A stretch of 13,391 bases of DNA, taken from positions 1-13,391 of the forward strand of contig JAFSXW010000062.1 of assembly GCA_017443885.1 (NCBI GenBank), read 5' to 3'. Source of the stretch: Clostridia bacterium. GTDB lineage: Bacteria > Bacillota > Clostridia > Christensenellales > UBA1242. Positions 6,660 through 13,391 of this stretch are shown here, piece by piece. A program made the position numbers and the translations under genes. Each line of letters begins with the position of its first letter. The stretch's first letter is position 1. Below the pieces are notes generated by a model. That model was not told the DNA's origin, searched no databases, and saw nothing but the letters and a program-made list of their open reading frames with translations.

Positions 6660-7231
6660 TGTTTATTTTAGTGTCTGGTGCTAGTGGCAGTGGTAAAAGC
6701 ACCATAATTAAAGAAATTTTAAAGCATTTTGATAAAAATATTGCACTGCTTCCATCATCTACTTCAAGAAAAATAAGACCTGGCGAAATAGAGGGTGAGA
6801 ATTATTACTATTTAACAAAAGAAGAGTTTGAAGATGCCATAAAAAATGGAGAATTTATAGAATACCAAAAAGTGTTTGAAAATGGCAATTATTATGGTGT
6901 TTCTAGGAATCGATATAACGATTATTCAAAAAAATACCCACTTTTAATTAAAGATGTTGATGTGCTAGGCGTGGAAAATATAAAGAAAGAAGATGATATA
7001 GACACGCTTTCTATCTATATTGATGTGGGAGATGACGAAGAACTTAGAAAGCGTTTAATAAATCGTGGAGACGATTTAAAAGATATAGAACTTAGAATTA
7101 AACGAAAAAGATTTGAAGATGGTTATAAAAATAAATACGATTATATTGTGCTTAATGACGACATAGAAAAGGCAATTTTAAAAACAAAAAAAATTATTGA
7201 AAAAGAAATAGAAAAAAGGAGCAAAAAATAA
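6659..7231 (+). CDS. gmk: guanylate kinase
   Basis: Guanylate kinase phosphorylates GMP to GDP using ATP in the cytoplasm. The 190-residue protein has a P-loop GASGSGKST (7-15), the GMP-binding TSRKIRPGE (35-43), Glu68 in FIEY, and NYYGVSR (77-83). An acidic lid region and the C-terminal YDYIVLND segment follow. The canonical P-loop is GPSGVGKGT, so this one departs at several positions, and the protein is somewhat short because the N-terminus starts almost at the P-loop. It could be a divergent main Gmk or a paralogue, but the GMP site is intact. The ribosome binding site GGAGGA (6647-6652) lies within the end of the peptidase gene. The start overlaps its stop by one base, and the gmk stop in turn overlaps the ndk start. 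Confidence 0.9.
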   Translation: MFILVSGASGSGKSTIIKEILKHFDKNIALLPSSTSRKIRPGEIEGENYYYLTKEEFEDAIKNGEFIEYQKVFENGNYYGVSRNRYNDYSKKYPLLIKDVDVLGVENIKKEDDIDTLSIYIDVGDDEELRKRLINRGDDLKDIELRIKRKRFEDGYKNKYDYIVLNDDIEKAILKTKKIIEKEIEKRSKK

Positions 7232-7629
7232 TGGAACAAACTTATGTTATGATTAAACCAGATGGGGTTAAAAGACACTTGATTGGGGAAATAATTAAAA
7301 GGATAGAAAACAAAGGTTATAGAATTGTTAAAATGGAGATGAGGAAACTTCATAAAGAAATTGTGAGGGAGCATTATAGCCACTTAACTGATAAACCATT
7401 TTACCCTGAAATAGAGGAGTATATAATAAGTGGCGAAGTTGTGTGTATGATTGTTGAAGGGGAAAGAGCGGTTGAAGGTGTTAGGCAATTATTAGGCTCC
7501 ACCGATGGACTTCTTGCCAGCCCTGGAACAATTAGAGGCGATTATGCAACCAGCAAAACATATAATCTTTGCCATGCAAGCGATAGCACAGAGAGTGCTG
7601 AAATAGAAATTAAAAGATTTTTTGGTTAG
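7231..7629 (+). CDS. ndk: nucleoside diphosphate kinase
   Basis: Nucleoside diphosphate kinase transfers the terminal phosphate from ATP to other nucleoside diphosphates through a phosphohistidine. The 132-residue protein shows the N-terminal YVMIKPDGV (5-13), the substrate-binding LGSTDGLLASPGTIRGDYA (88-106), and catalytic His115 in NLCHASDS. The usual form is N-x-x-HGSDS, so Ala replaces Gly after the histidine. The ATG overlaps the gmk stop (TAATG), with AGGAG at 7217-7221 nine bases upstream. Pairing with gmk puts GMP to GDP and GDP to GTP side by side, suggesting coordinated guanine nucleotide supply. Confidence 0.96.
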   Translation: MEQTYVMIKPDGVKRHLIGEIIKRIENKGYRIVKMEMRKLHKEIVREHYSHLTDKPFYPEIEEYIISGEVVCMIVEGERAVEGVRQLLGSTDGLLASPGTIRGDYATSKTYNLCHASDSTESAEIEIKRFFG

Positions 7630-7631
7630 AA

Positions 7632-8513
7632 ATGTGGTTTTTTAGAAAAAGAGATAAAACAAAACCTATAAAACACAAAAAAGTTAAAATTGGCTTTGCC
7701 TTAGGTGGCGGTGGTGCAAGGGGAATAGGGCACATTGGCGCACTTATGGCATTTGAAGAACTTGGGATTTTCCCAGACTTTATTGTGGGAACAAGTGCGG
7801 GCTCTATTGTTGGTGCCCTATATTCTTATGGGCTTTCGAGCAAGGAAATTGCAGACATTGCTTATTCTCTTAAAAAAACAGATATAAAAAAGAAAAATTG
7901 GTTTTTTATGCCTAGTTCAACTGAATTAATTGAAGCAACAATGCTAAAAGTGTTTAAGAAAAATTTAATGTTTAGTGAACTTAAAATTCCATTTTCGGCA
8001 ATGGCTGTGAATATTAAAACGGGCAAAGAAGTGAAGCTTGATAGTGGATTTGTGGCAAAAGCATGCTGTGCAAGCAGTGCTGTTCCGGGTGTGTTTAAGC
8101 CAGTTGAATATGATGATATGGTTTTAGTTGATGGCGGGCTCACAAACAATGTTCCGGCAGATATAGCAAGAGAAATGGGGGCAAATGTTGTTTTTGCGAT
8201 TGATGTGAACCCAACAAGAGCTGATGGCACAACTTCAACAAAATTATTTAAAGTGCTTTCTTCAACGCTTGGCGTGATGATGCAAGAAAATGTGCAGGCA
8301 AAATCTAGGTTTGCAGATATTTTAATAACCCTTAAAAATGTTCCATCATTTACTTCTAGCAAGGTTGGAGATATTAATGAAATGATTCAGGCTGGTTATG
8401 ATGCTGTGATGGATAAGAAAGAGGAAATTTTAAATTTAATTAAGAAAAAACCAAAGATAAAGGATAAAATAATATGGCGAATAAATACCAAAGTAAAAAG
8501 CAAAAAACAATAA
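7632..8513 (+). CDS. patatin-like phospholipase
   Basis: This is a serine hydrolase of the patatin-like (PNPLA, RssA/YlbK-like) family, expected to act on phospholipid or lysophospholipid acyl esters. The true substrate is not known. In its 293 residues the oxyanion-hole motif GGGGARG is at 25-31. Nucleophile Ser55 lies in GTSAGS, and the catalytic Asp167 is in the DGG motif (167-169). There is no signal peptide. The N-terminus (residues 1-18) is very basic, which could favour membrane-surface association, and the C-terminal tail is also lysine-rich. The ATG begins 2 bases after the ndk stop with no convincing ribosome binding site, so reinitiation from ndk is likely. The end of the gene overlaps the start of the ComEC-like gene by 40 bases. 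Confidence 0.92.
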   Translation: MWFFRKRDKTKPIKHKKVKIGFALGGGGARGIGHIGALMAFEELGIFPDFIVGTSAGSIVGALYSYGLSSKEIADIAYSLKKTDIKKKNWFFMPSSTELIEATMLKVFKKNLMFSELKIPFSAMAVNIKTGKEVKLDSGFVAKACCASSAVPGVFKPVEYDDMVLVDGGLTNNVPADIAREMGANVVFAIDVNPTRADGTTSTKLFKVLSSTLGVMMQENVQAKSRFADILITLKNVPSFTSSKVGDINEMIQAGYDAVMDKKEEILNLIKKKPKIKDKIIWRINTKVKSKKQ

Positions 8514-9880
8514 TTACAAAACTTTTATTAATTGTTGTGCTGGCAGTTTTATGTGCTGTTTCGTTGTTATTTTCTAGTCCCATCGAAAAATCTCTTAAAA
8601 TAGGCGATTATAAAAAAGTAAACAGTGCAGATGCCAGCGTTGTGAAAGAGAGCGATTTAAAGGTTCATTATATAGATATTGGGCAGGGTGATGCAACACT
8701 AATAGAACTTCCAGATAACACAACTATGCTTATAGATGCTGGCACGCCAGATTCAACGCTTATAAACAAATTAATTACATATCTTAAAGATGAAGTGAAA
8801 ATTGAAAGCATAAATTATTTAATTTTAACACATAGCGATGACGACCATAGTGGCGGAATGGCAGAAGTTTTAAAAGAGTTTTGCGTTCAAAATGTTTATA
8901 GGCCTTTTCAGGTGGCATGCAAAGCAACAAAGGTTGGAACAAAAAATTATCCACTTTATGCAATAGATGAAGAAGATTTAAGCTCTTATTGCACTTACGA
9001 CACAGATTATAACGAAACTGATGAAAATGGCTGGAGGACTGCTAGGGGATATAATGTTGCCTTTCAAAACTTTGTGAAGGGAATATATAAAGAAAAATGG
9101 GTTGATGATAGCGATGCTAGCGTTACTGTGTTTTATAACGGACTTAAAATAGAGAGCACAAACGCACAAAAGCCTTTCACTTTTGAATTTTTCGAGCCAC
9201 ATAAAATTAAAGATGTGTATAACAACGATTTAATGCTAGTTGGGAAAAACAATAAAACATTAGGTTATGAAGTTAAAAAATATAATGGCAAAAATAATTC
9301 TAGCCCAATTATGCTACTTGAATATAAAGAAAAATCTTTTGTGTTTACTGGCGATGCAGAAAAAGAAGTTGAAGCCGATTTTGTTGATAATTATAAAAAT
9401 GATGCCACAACTATTGCAAGATTTTCAGATGTTGATTTTTATAAAGCAGGACATCATGGAAGTAGTACATCTTCAACAGAAGCCTTTTTAAAAATTTTAA
9501 ACCCAACCTACACAGTTTGCAGTTGTGGCGAAAATAATAGTTATCATCATCCAAGCGAAGCCTTTTTAAAACGCTGGGAAGCACAAGTTGCAACACAAGG
9601 GACGGCAAGAGTTCAAAGTGAGCCATTTATTACATTTAAAAATAAAACAATAATAGCTGGCGTTGATAGTGATGGAAAACTAGCTTATGCCGTTGGAATT
9701 GAAACTGGAATATTCACGCTTAGGTGGTGGTATATAGCTAGTGGCGTGTTTATTATAGGCTCAGTTATAATAATCACAATTAAAGTTCATAAAAACAGTG
9801 CTGTTAAAACGGCAAAAAGTGCCGTTAGAAGCACACAAACAGCAAAAAGAGTGTATAAAAATTTTAGAAGTGGCAAATAA
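8474..9880 (+). CDS. membrane-anchored ComEC-like metallo-beta-lactamase-fold protein
   Basis: This 468-residue protein resembles the C-terminal hydrolase domain of the DNA uptake channel ComEC, without ComEC's multi-helix channel. A basic N-terminus precedes a membrane helix (about 14-34). The metallo-beta-lactamase domain starts at 62 (VHYIDIGQGDATLI), with the metal motif HSDDDH at 120-125, GDAEKE (293-298), GHHGS (326-330) and the late NNSYHHP (354-360). A second helix at about 417-437 is followed by a strongly basic tail. The positive charges at both ends place the catalytic domain outside the cell. The stretch between HxDxDH and GDAE is about 168 residues, longer than I expect for ComEC, so it probably carries an insertion. 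The start has AAAGGA at 8459-8464. The substrate is unknown: nuclease or phosphodiesterase activity is plausible by homology. Confidence 0.88.
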   Translation: MANKYQSKKQKTIITKLLLIVVLAVLCAVSLLFSSPIEKSLKIGDYKKVNSADASVVKESDLKVHYIDIGQGDATLIELPDNTTMLIDAGTPDSTLINKLITYLKDEVKIESINYLILTHSDDDHSGGMAEVLKEFCVQNVYRPFQVACKATKVGTKNYPLYAIDEEDLSSYCTYDTDYNETDENGWRTARGYNVAFQNFVKGIYKEKWVDDSDASVTVFYNGLKIESTNAQKPFTFEFFEPHKIKDVYNNDLMLVGKNNKTLGYEVKKYNGKNNSSPIMLLEYKEKSFVFTGDAEKEVEADFVDNYKNDATTIARFSDVDFYKAGHHGSSTSSTEAFLKILNPTYTVCSCGENNSYHHPSEAFLKRWEAQVATQGTARVQSEPFITFKNKTIIAGVDSDGKLAYAVGIETGIFTLRWWYIASGVFIIGSVIIITIKVHKNSAVKTAKSAVRSTQTAKRVYKNFRSGK

Positions 9881-9888
9881 TAATTATA

Positions 9889-9954
9889 GGAATAAATTAA
9901 AAGCAAATTATGAATTTTTAGAGGAAAATTCTGCATTTAATTTGTTCCTTTTTT
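9889..9954 (+). terminator. long intrinsic terminator of the five-gene operon
   Basis: A 60-base hairpin has outer arms of 17 bases (9889-9905 and 9932-9948) that pair with one G-U and one A-A mismatch. An inner 7-base stem (9912-9918 with 9925-9931) and a 6-base loop sit inside. Six Ts follow (9949-9954). It begins 9 bases after the ComEC-like gene stop. From 9955 to 10049 I see only AT-rich sequence with no gene. Confidence 0.88.
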
Positions 9955-10049
9955 ATTTATGCAAACATGATTAATGATGAATAAAAGTTGTAAAAAAATG
10001 TGTCAAGTTTTTTAGCAAAAAAAATATTAAAAAATTTTTGAAAAACCTA

Positions 10050-10078
10050 TTTACAAAACTTTTCTGCTATGCTAATAT
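10050..10078 (+). promoter_or_regulatory. strong extended -10 promoter for the coiled-coil gene
   Basis: The -35 box TTTACA (10050-10055) and -10 box TAATAT (10073-10078) are 17 bases apart. TATGC before the -10 supplies the extended -10 TG. The start near 10085 leaves a leader of about 20 bases, mostly the ribosome binding site. Confidence 0.72.
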
Positions 10079-10105
10079 ATCGTAAACCAACTAGGAGGAA
10101 TTATT

Positions 10106-10339
10106 ATGAACGAAGCAAAAAAAAGTTGGATAGGCGTAAATGAAGTTATTGCAAGAGATAGGGAATATGAGATTTACCATGAACTTAATTCTGGTATTAA
10201 TTTGAAATATAAAGAATTTATTTTGAAAAGAGAAAAGGCACTAATTGAAGCTGAAAGAAGATATGCTATTCAGCGTGAAAAACTTAGAATCGCCGCGTTA
10301 AGAAAAGCTCAAGAAACAGAGCTAGAAAGAAGTGTATAA
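10106..10339 (+). CDS. small highly charged, probably coiled-coil protein
   Basis: I do not recognise this 77-residue protein. It has no membrane segment and no cysteine. The N-terminal third (residues 1-31) holds a single Trp at 8. From about 33 to the end it is dense in Lys, Arg and Glu with regularly spaced Ala, Leu and Ile, as in KREKALIEAERRYAIQREKL, which suggests a long amphipathic helix or coiled coil. The evidence that it is expressed is strong: a consensus-like promoter, the near-perfect TAGGAGG ribosome binding site (10092-10098) 7 bases before the ATG, and a terminator just after the stop. It is a single-gene unit facing nifJ. A small structural, nucleoid-related or stress protein are possibilities, none supported by homology I can see. 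Confidence 0.8.
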   Translation: MNEAKKSWIGVNEVIARDREYEIYHELNSGINLKYKEFILKREKALIEAERRYAIQREKLRIAALRKAQETELERSV

Positions 10340-10341
10340 AT

Positions 10342-10373
10342 AAAAAAACCATCACAAAAGTGATGGCTTTTTT
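10342..10373. terminator. bidirectional terminator between the coiled-coil gene and nifJ
   Basis: Perfect 7-base arms CCATCAC (10349-10355) and GTGATGG (10360-10366) enclose an AAAA loop. Seven As precede it (10342-10348) and CTTTTTT follows it. It therefore works on the plus strand for the small gene, which ends at 10339, and on the minus strand for nifJ, which ends at 10423. Confidence 0.9.
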
Positions 10374-10422
10374 GTTTTTATAAATTTTTTAACGATTCTT
10401 ACAAATTTGTTTAAAACTAGAT

Positions 10423-13391
10423 TTAATTTGCAGACAGCTTCTTTAGATTTTCTATCCTTCTTTTTGCGTAACTTTCGGCGGAAGTAAATAGGGCAGTTGC
10501 TCTTTCTGGGTTTGATTTTGAAAGGGTGAAATATCTGCTTTGAGTGCTTAAAAAGTCGGAATAGTTTTTATTTAAAACAGGATAATCTAGCATTAGGCTT
10601 GGTGTTTTAGTTGGGTTAAATCTATAAATATTAAAGTAGCCAGATTCCACGGCAAGTTTTTCTTGCTCAATAGATTTGCTCATGTCTGTTCCATGATTGA
10701 TGCATGGGCAATAGGCAATAATTATTGCTGGACCGTTATGATTTTCGGCTTCAATAAAAGCGTTTATTGTGGCAGGCATATTTGCGCCCAAACTTACTTG
10801 TGCAACATAGGTATTTGGATAGTTTCTAGCAATTGCACCAAGGTCTTTCTTTTGAGTTTCTTTTCCACTGGCTGCAAATTTGGCAACGGCACCCATTGGG
10901 GTTGCTTTGCTTGCTTGGCCACCAGTGTTTGAATAAACCTCGGTGTCTAGCACCAAAATCTTTATATTTTCACCAGTTGAAAGCACATGGTCTAGCCCAC
11001 CAAAGCCAATATCATAAGCCCAACCATCACCACCTATAATCCAAGTGGAAGTGTCAACAAAACTGCTTTTTAAATTGATAAGGTTTGAAATTGTAGGGTT
11101 AGTTTCGGCTTCTTTTTCTAAGTTTTTAACAATTTCTAGTGCTAAATTGTTATCTTTTTTATCTTGTTTTTGCCATAAAGCAAGCAGTTTTAAAGTGTTA
11201 GGCGAGCATGCTTTATTTTTTATAACAGATTCAACCAAAAGCATAAGTTGTTTTTGATTTTCTTTTCTTGCTTTATAGATGCCCAAACCAAATTCTGCAT
11301 TATCTTCAAACAAACTATTAGCCCATGCTGGACCCATACCATTTGCATTTGTGGTGTATGGGCAAGAAGGGAAACTTCCGCCATAAATTGAAGAGCAACC
11401 TGTGGCATTTGCAATAACCAAGTTTTCGCCAAAAAGGTTTGTGAGCAGTTTTATGTATGGGGTTTCTCCACATCCAGCACATGCCCCAGAAAATTCAAAT
11501 AATGGCTTTTTAAATTGACTACCCTTTATTGAAGAGATAGGGAATGGGGTTGTTGGGTTTATAACATCTTTTATTTCATTATATTTTTTAAGTTCTTGTG
11601 AGTAAATTTCGCTTGCAGGACGCATCACAAGGGCTTTATTTTTTGCAGGGCACACATTTGCACAAACAGAGCAGCCAGTGCAGTCTGCAGGGCTAATTTG
11701 AACGGTAAAATAATATCCTGGCATGCCAAGCGCTGGAATTTTAACGCAATCTGGCGCAACTTTTTCACCTTCTTTAATTAAATAAGGCCTAATTACTGCG
11801 TGTGGGCAAACAAGAGCACACATATTGCACTGAATGCAATTTTCACTTTTCCAGCAAGGAAGCATTGTGGCAGTGTTGCGTTTTTCTAGGGCACTTGTTC
11901 CAACTATTGTTTCGCCATTAGTTGCAAGCATAGAAACTGGAATTTCATTGCCTTTTTGCTTTTCTATTTTTTGCATAATATTAGAATAGAATGCACTTTG
12001 GCAAGCATTTTTGCAATTTTTGCAATCGCTGGCGCAAGATAAATTTGGCGTGCTATTTTCACTGGCAAACATTTTTGAATATTTAAATTCAAACAAATTT
12101 CCAAGGGTTTGGTCGATTGCTTGCATATTCATATTTAAAACTTTTTCGCCTTTGCTTGCATAGGTTTTAAGAGCCATATCTTTAATTAACTTAATTGCTT
12201 TTTCTTCTGGAAGAAGCCCGCTAAGTTTAAAGAAACAAGTTTGCATTATTAAATTTATTCGGCGATTTAATCCAACATTTTCTGCAATTTTTTCTGCATC
12301 TATTGCAAAAACACGCAAATTTTTATCAAAAATCGTCTTTCTTAATGAAATTGGCAATGCTTTAATAAAATCGTTTTCTGTTTTATAAGGGCAGTTTAAA
12401 AGAAGAACACCATTTTGTTTTATGCCAGAAAGAATATCTAGTTTGGTTAAAAATGATGTGTTGTGGCAGGCAACGAAATCTGGAGAGTCGATTAAATACG
12501 GAGCATTAATTTTACTTTTTCCAAATCGCAAATGAGAAGTGGTTAAACTACCACTTTTTTTACTATCATAAACAAAATATCCTTGCGCATCAAAATTTGT
12601 TTGCTCGCCAAGAATTTTAATAGTTGATTTATTTGCACTAACTGTTCCATCACTTCCAAGACCAAAGAATTTACAACTAATTACATCTTTTGGAATTAAG
12701 TTTATCTTTTTATATTCTTTCAAACTATTTTTTGTTAAATCGTCATTAATTCCAACGCTAAAATGATTTTTAGGGTGTTTTTCTTGCATATTTAAAACAA
12801 CGCTATAAACATTAGATGGGGTGAACTCTTTGCTTGAAAGGCCATATCTTCCACCTAAAACTTTAATATTAGAGAGATTATGTTCAATAAGTGCACTAGA
12901 AACATCAAGAGCAAGAGGTTCAAAACTTGAGCCATCTTCTTTTGTTCTGTCTAGCACGGTGATGCACTTACAAGAAGCAGGGATTAGTTTTATAAATTCT
13001 TCGCTATAAAAAGGACGATAAAGCCTAACATTGATAAAACCAACTTTCATCCCTTCGGCGTTTAAATGTTTAATTGTTTCTTTAATTGTTACGCTTGAAG
13101 AGCCCATTGAAACAATTAAATATTCTGCATTTTTATCGCCAAAATACTCAAAAATGCCATATTTTCGCCCAGTTTCTGCAAAAACTAGAGAAAAAATGCT
13201 TTTTATATGCTTTTTAAATTCTGCATATTTAAGGTTGCCAGCTTCTCTTCCTTGGAAGAACACATCTTCATTTTGTGCTGTTCCACGCTGTGTTGGAGAT
13301 AGTGGGTTTAAGCCTGTTGATTTAAATTTTAAAATCTCATCATAGTTTACTAATTTTTTTATAGTGTCATCACTAATTTCTTCAATTTTTG
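10423..13391 (-). CDS. nifJ: pyruvate:ferredoxin oxidoreductase, N-terminus cut by window edge
   Basis: PFOR splits pyruvate with CoA into acetyl-CoA and CO2 and reduces ferredoxin, in the cytoplasm of anaerobes. The frame is open to the window end: 988 residues are visible of roughly 1170, so about the first 180 are missing. Upstream of a GTG at 13263 the frame still reads PFOR sequence (RGTAQNED), so that GTG is not the start. In order come domain II (VSMGSS, VLDRTKEDGSSFEPL), the CoA-linked domain with GLGSDGTVSANKSTIK, an EKR motif, two 4Fe-4S ferredoxin motifs CIQCNMCALVCP and CTGCSVCANVCP, and the thiamine-diphosphate domain. That domain has the proximal-cluster cysteines (CAGC, TGCSS, CPC) plus GGDGWAYDIG and EVYSNTGGQ. 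An extra four-cysteine stretch (12001-12036) precedes the ferredoxin domain. Confidence 0.97.
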   Translation of the reverse strand, partial: KIEEISDDTIKKLVNYDEILKFKSTGLNPLSPTQRGTAQNEDVFFQGREAGNLKYAEFKKHIKSIFSLVFAETGRKYGIFEYFGDKNAEYLIVSMGSSSVTIKETIKHLNAEGMKVGFINVRLYRPFYSEEFIKLIPASCKCITVLDRTKEDGSSFEPLALDVSSALIEHNLSNIKVLGGRYGLSSKEFTPSNVYSVVLNMQEKHPKNHFSVGINDDLTKNSLKEYKKINLIPKDVISCKFFGLGSDGTVSANKSTIKILGEQTNFDAQGYFVYDSKKSGSLTTSHLRFGKSKINAPYLIDSPDFVACHNTSFLTKLDILSGIKQNGVLLLNCPYKTENDFIKALPISLRKTIFDKNLRVFAIDAEKIAENVGLNRRINLIMQTCFFKLSGLLPEEKAIKLIKDMALKTYASKGEKVLNMNMQAIDQTLGNLFEFKYSKMFASENSTPNLSCASDCKNCKNACQSAFYSNIMQKIEKQKGNEIPVSMLATNGETIVGTSALEKRNTATMLPCWKSENCIQCNMCALVCPHAVIRPYLIKEGEKVAPDCVKIPALGMPGYYFTVQISPADCTGCSVCANVCPAKNKALVMRPASEIYSQELKKYNEIKDVINPTTPFPISSIKGSQFKKPLFEFSGACAGCGETPYIKLLTNLFGENLVIANATGCSSIYGGSFPSCPYTTNANGMGPAWANSLFEDNAEFGLGIYKARKENQKQLMLLVESVIKNKACSPNTLKLLALWQKQDKKDNNLALEIVKNLEKEAETNPTISNLINLKSSFVDTSTWIIGGDGWAYDIGFGGLDHVLSTGENIKILVLDTEVYSNTGGQASKATPMGAVAKFAASGKETQKKDLGAIARNYPNTYVAQVSLGANMPATINAFIEAENHNGPAIIIAYCPCINHGTDMSKSIEQEKLAVESGYFNIYRFNPTKTPSLMLDYPVLNKNYSDFLSTQSRYFTLSKSNPERATALFTSAESYAKRRIENLKKLSAN

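Noticed and set aside
9955..10049. Tiny open frames and AT-rich direct-repeat-like runs between the operon terminator and the next promoter
   Set aside because: The longest plus-strand frame starting with ATG is about a dozen codons with no ribosome binding site. The repeats are simple A/T runs with no regular unit.
13261..13263. GTG as a possible start of nifJ
   Set aside because: The frame continues upstream without a stop to the window edge and encodes conserved PFOR sequence (RGTAQNED), so the gene starts outside the window.
1..13391. Possible reassignment of TGA, since no gene in the window ends in TGA
   Set aside because: Tryptophan codons examined are TGG and no gene needs read-through of TGA. 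Preference for TAA is expected in AT-rich genomes, and thirteen genes are too few to argue from.

Overview
This is an AT-rich window, with poly-A/T intergenic regions and AGGAGG-type ribosome binding sites. Its gene content is typical of a fermentative, anaerobic Gram-positive bacterium of the Firmicutes/Clostridia kind. The main clues are pyruvate:ferredoxin oxidoreductase, a pgk-tpiA-gpmI glycolytic run followed by secG, and housekeeping sigma-A promoters. I cannot name a species. Twelve of the thirteen stop codons are TAA, one is TAG and none is TGA. Tryptophan is encoded by TGG, so the code looks standard.

Layout. (1) 1-3610, plus strand: pgk, tpiA and gpmI, three enzymes of lower glycolysis. 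A hairpin sits just upstream of the pgk ribosome binding site, and another terminator-like hairpin overlaps the pgk stop codon. (2) 3611-4828, plus strand: three small membrane-protein genes, each behind its own near-consensus promoter. They are an unrecognised two-helix protein, SecG of the Sec translocon, and a DUF378-family protein. Intrinsic terminators follow secG and the DUF378 gene. (3) 4830-9954, plus strand: one promoter and one long terminator enclose a tightly packed five-gene run. It encodes an M3 oligoendopeptidase F-like peptidase, guanylate kinase, nucleoside diphosphate kinase, a patatin-like phospholipase and a membrane-anchored ComEC-like metallo-beta-lactamase protein. Its genes overlap or nearly touch (TAATG junctions, a 2-base gap, a 40-base overlap), which suggests translational coupling. 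(4) 9955-10373, plus strand: a monocistronic gene for a small, highly charged, probably coiled-coil protein of unknown function, with a strong promoter, strong ribosome binding site and terminator. (5) 10423-13391, minus strand: nifJ (PFOR), converging on the small gene and sharing a bidirectional terminator with it. Its N-terminus lies beyond the window edge.

How the genes work together. Pgk, TpiA and GpmI carry carbon from triose phosphates to 2-phosphoglycerate. PFOR at the other end turns pyruvate into acetyl-CoA, CO2 and reduced ferredoxin. Gmk and Ndk do consecutive steps from GMP to GTP. SecG belongs to the protein export channel, and the ComEC-like hydrolase is predicted to face the outside of the cell.

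I see no CRISPR array, insertion sequence, prophage, tRNA or rRNA gene, or recognisable defence system. Most of the window is ordinary core genome. The items most worth a second look are an extra four-cysteine motif in PFOR, the orphan 77-residue protein, the double-anchored ComEC-like protein overlapping the patatin gene, and a few RNA hairpins.
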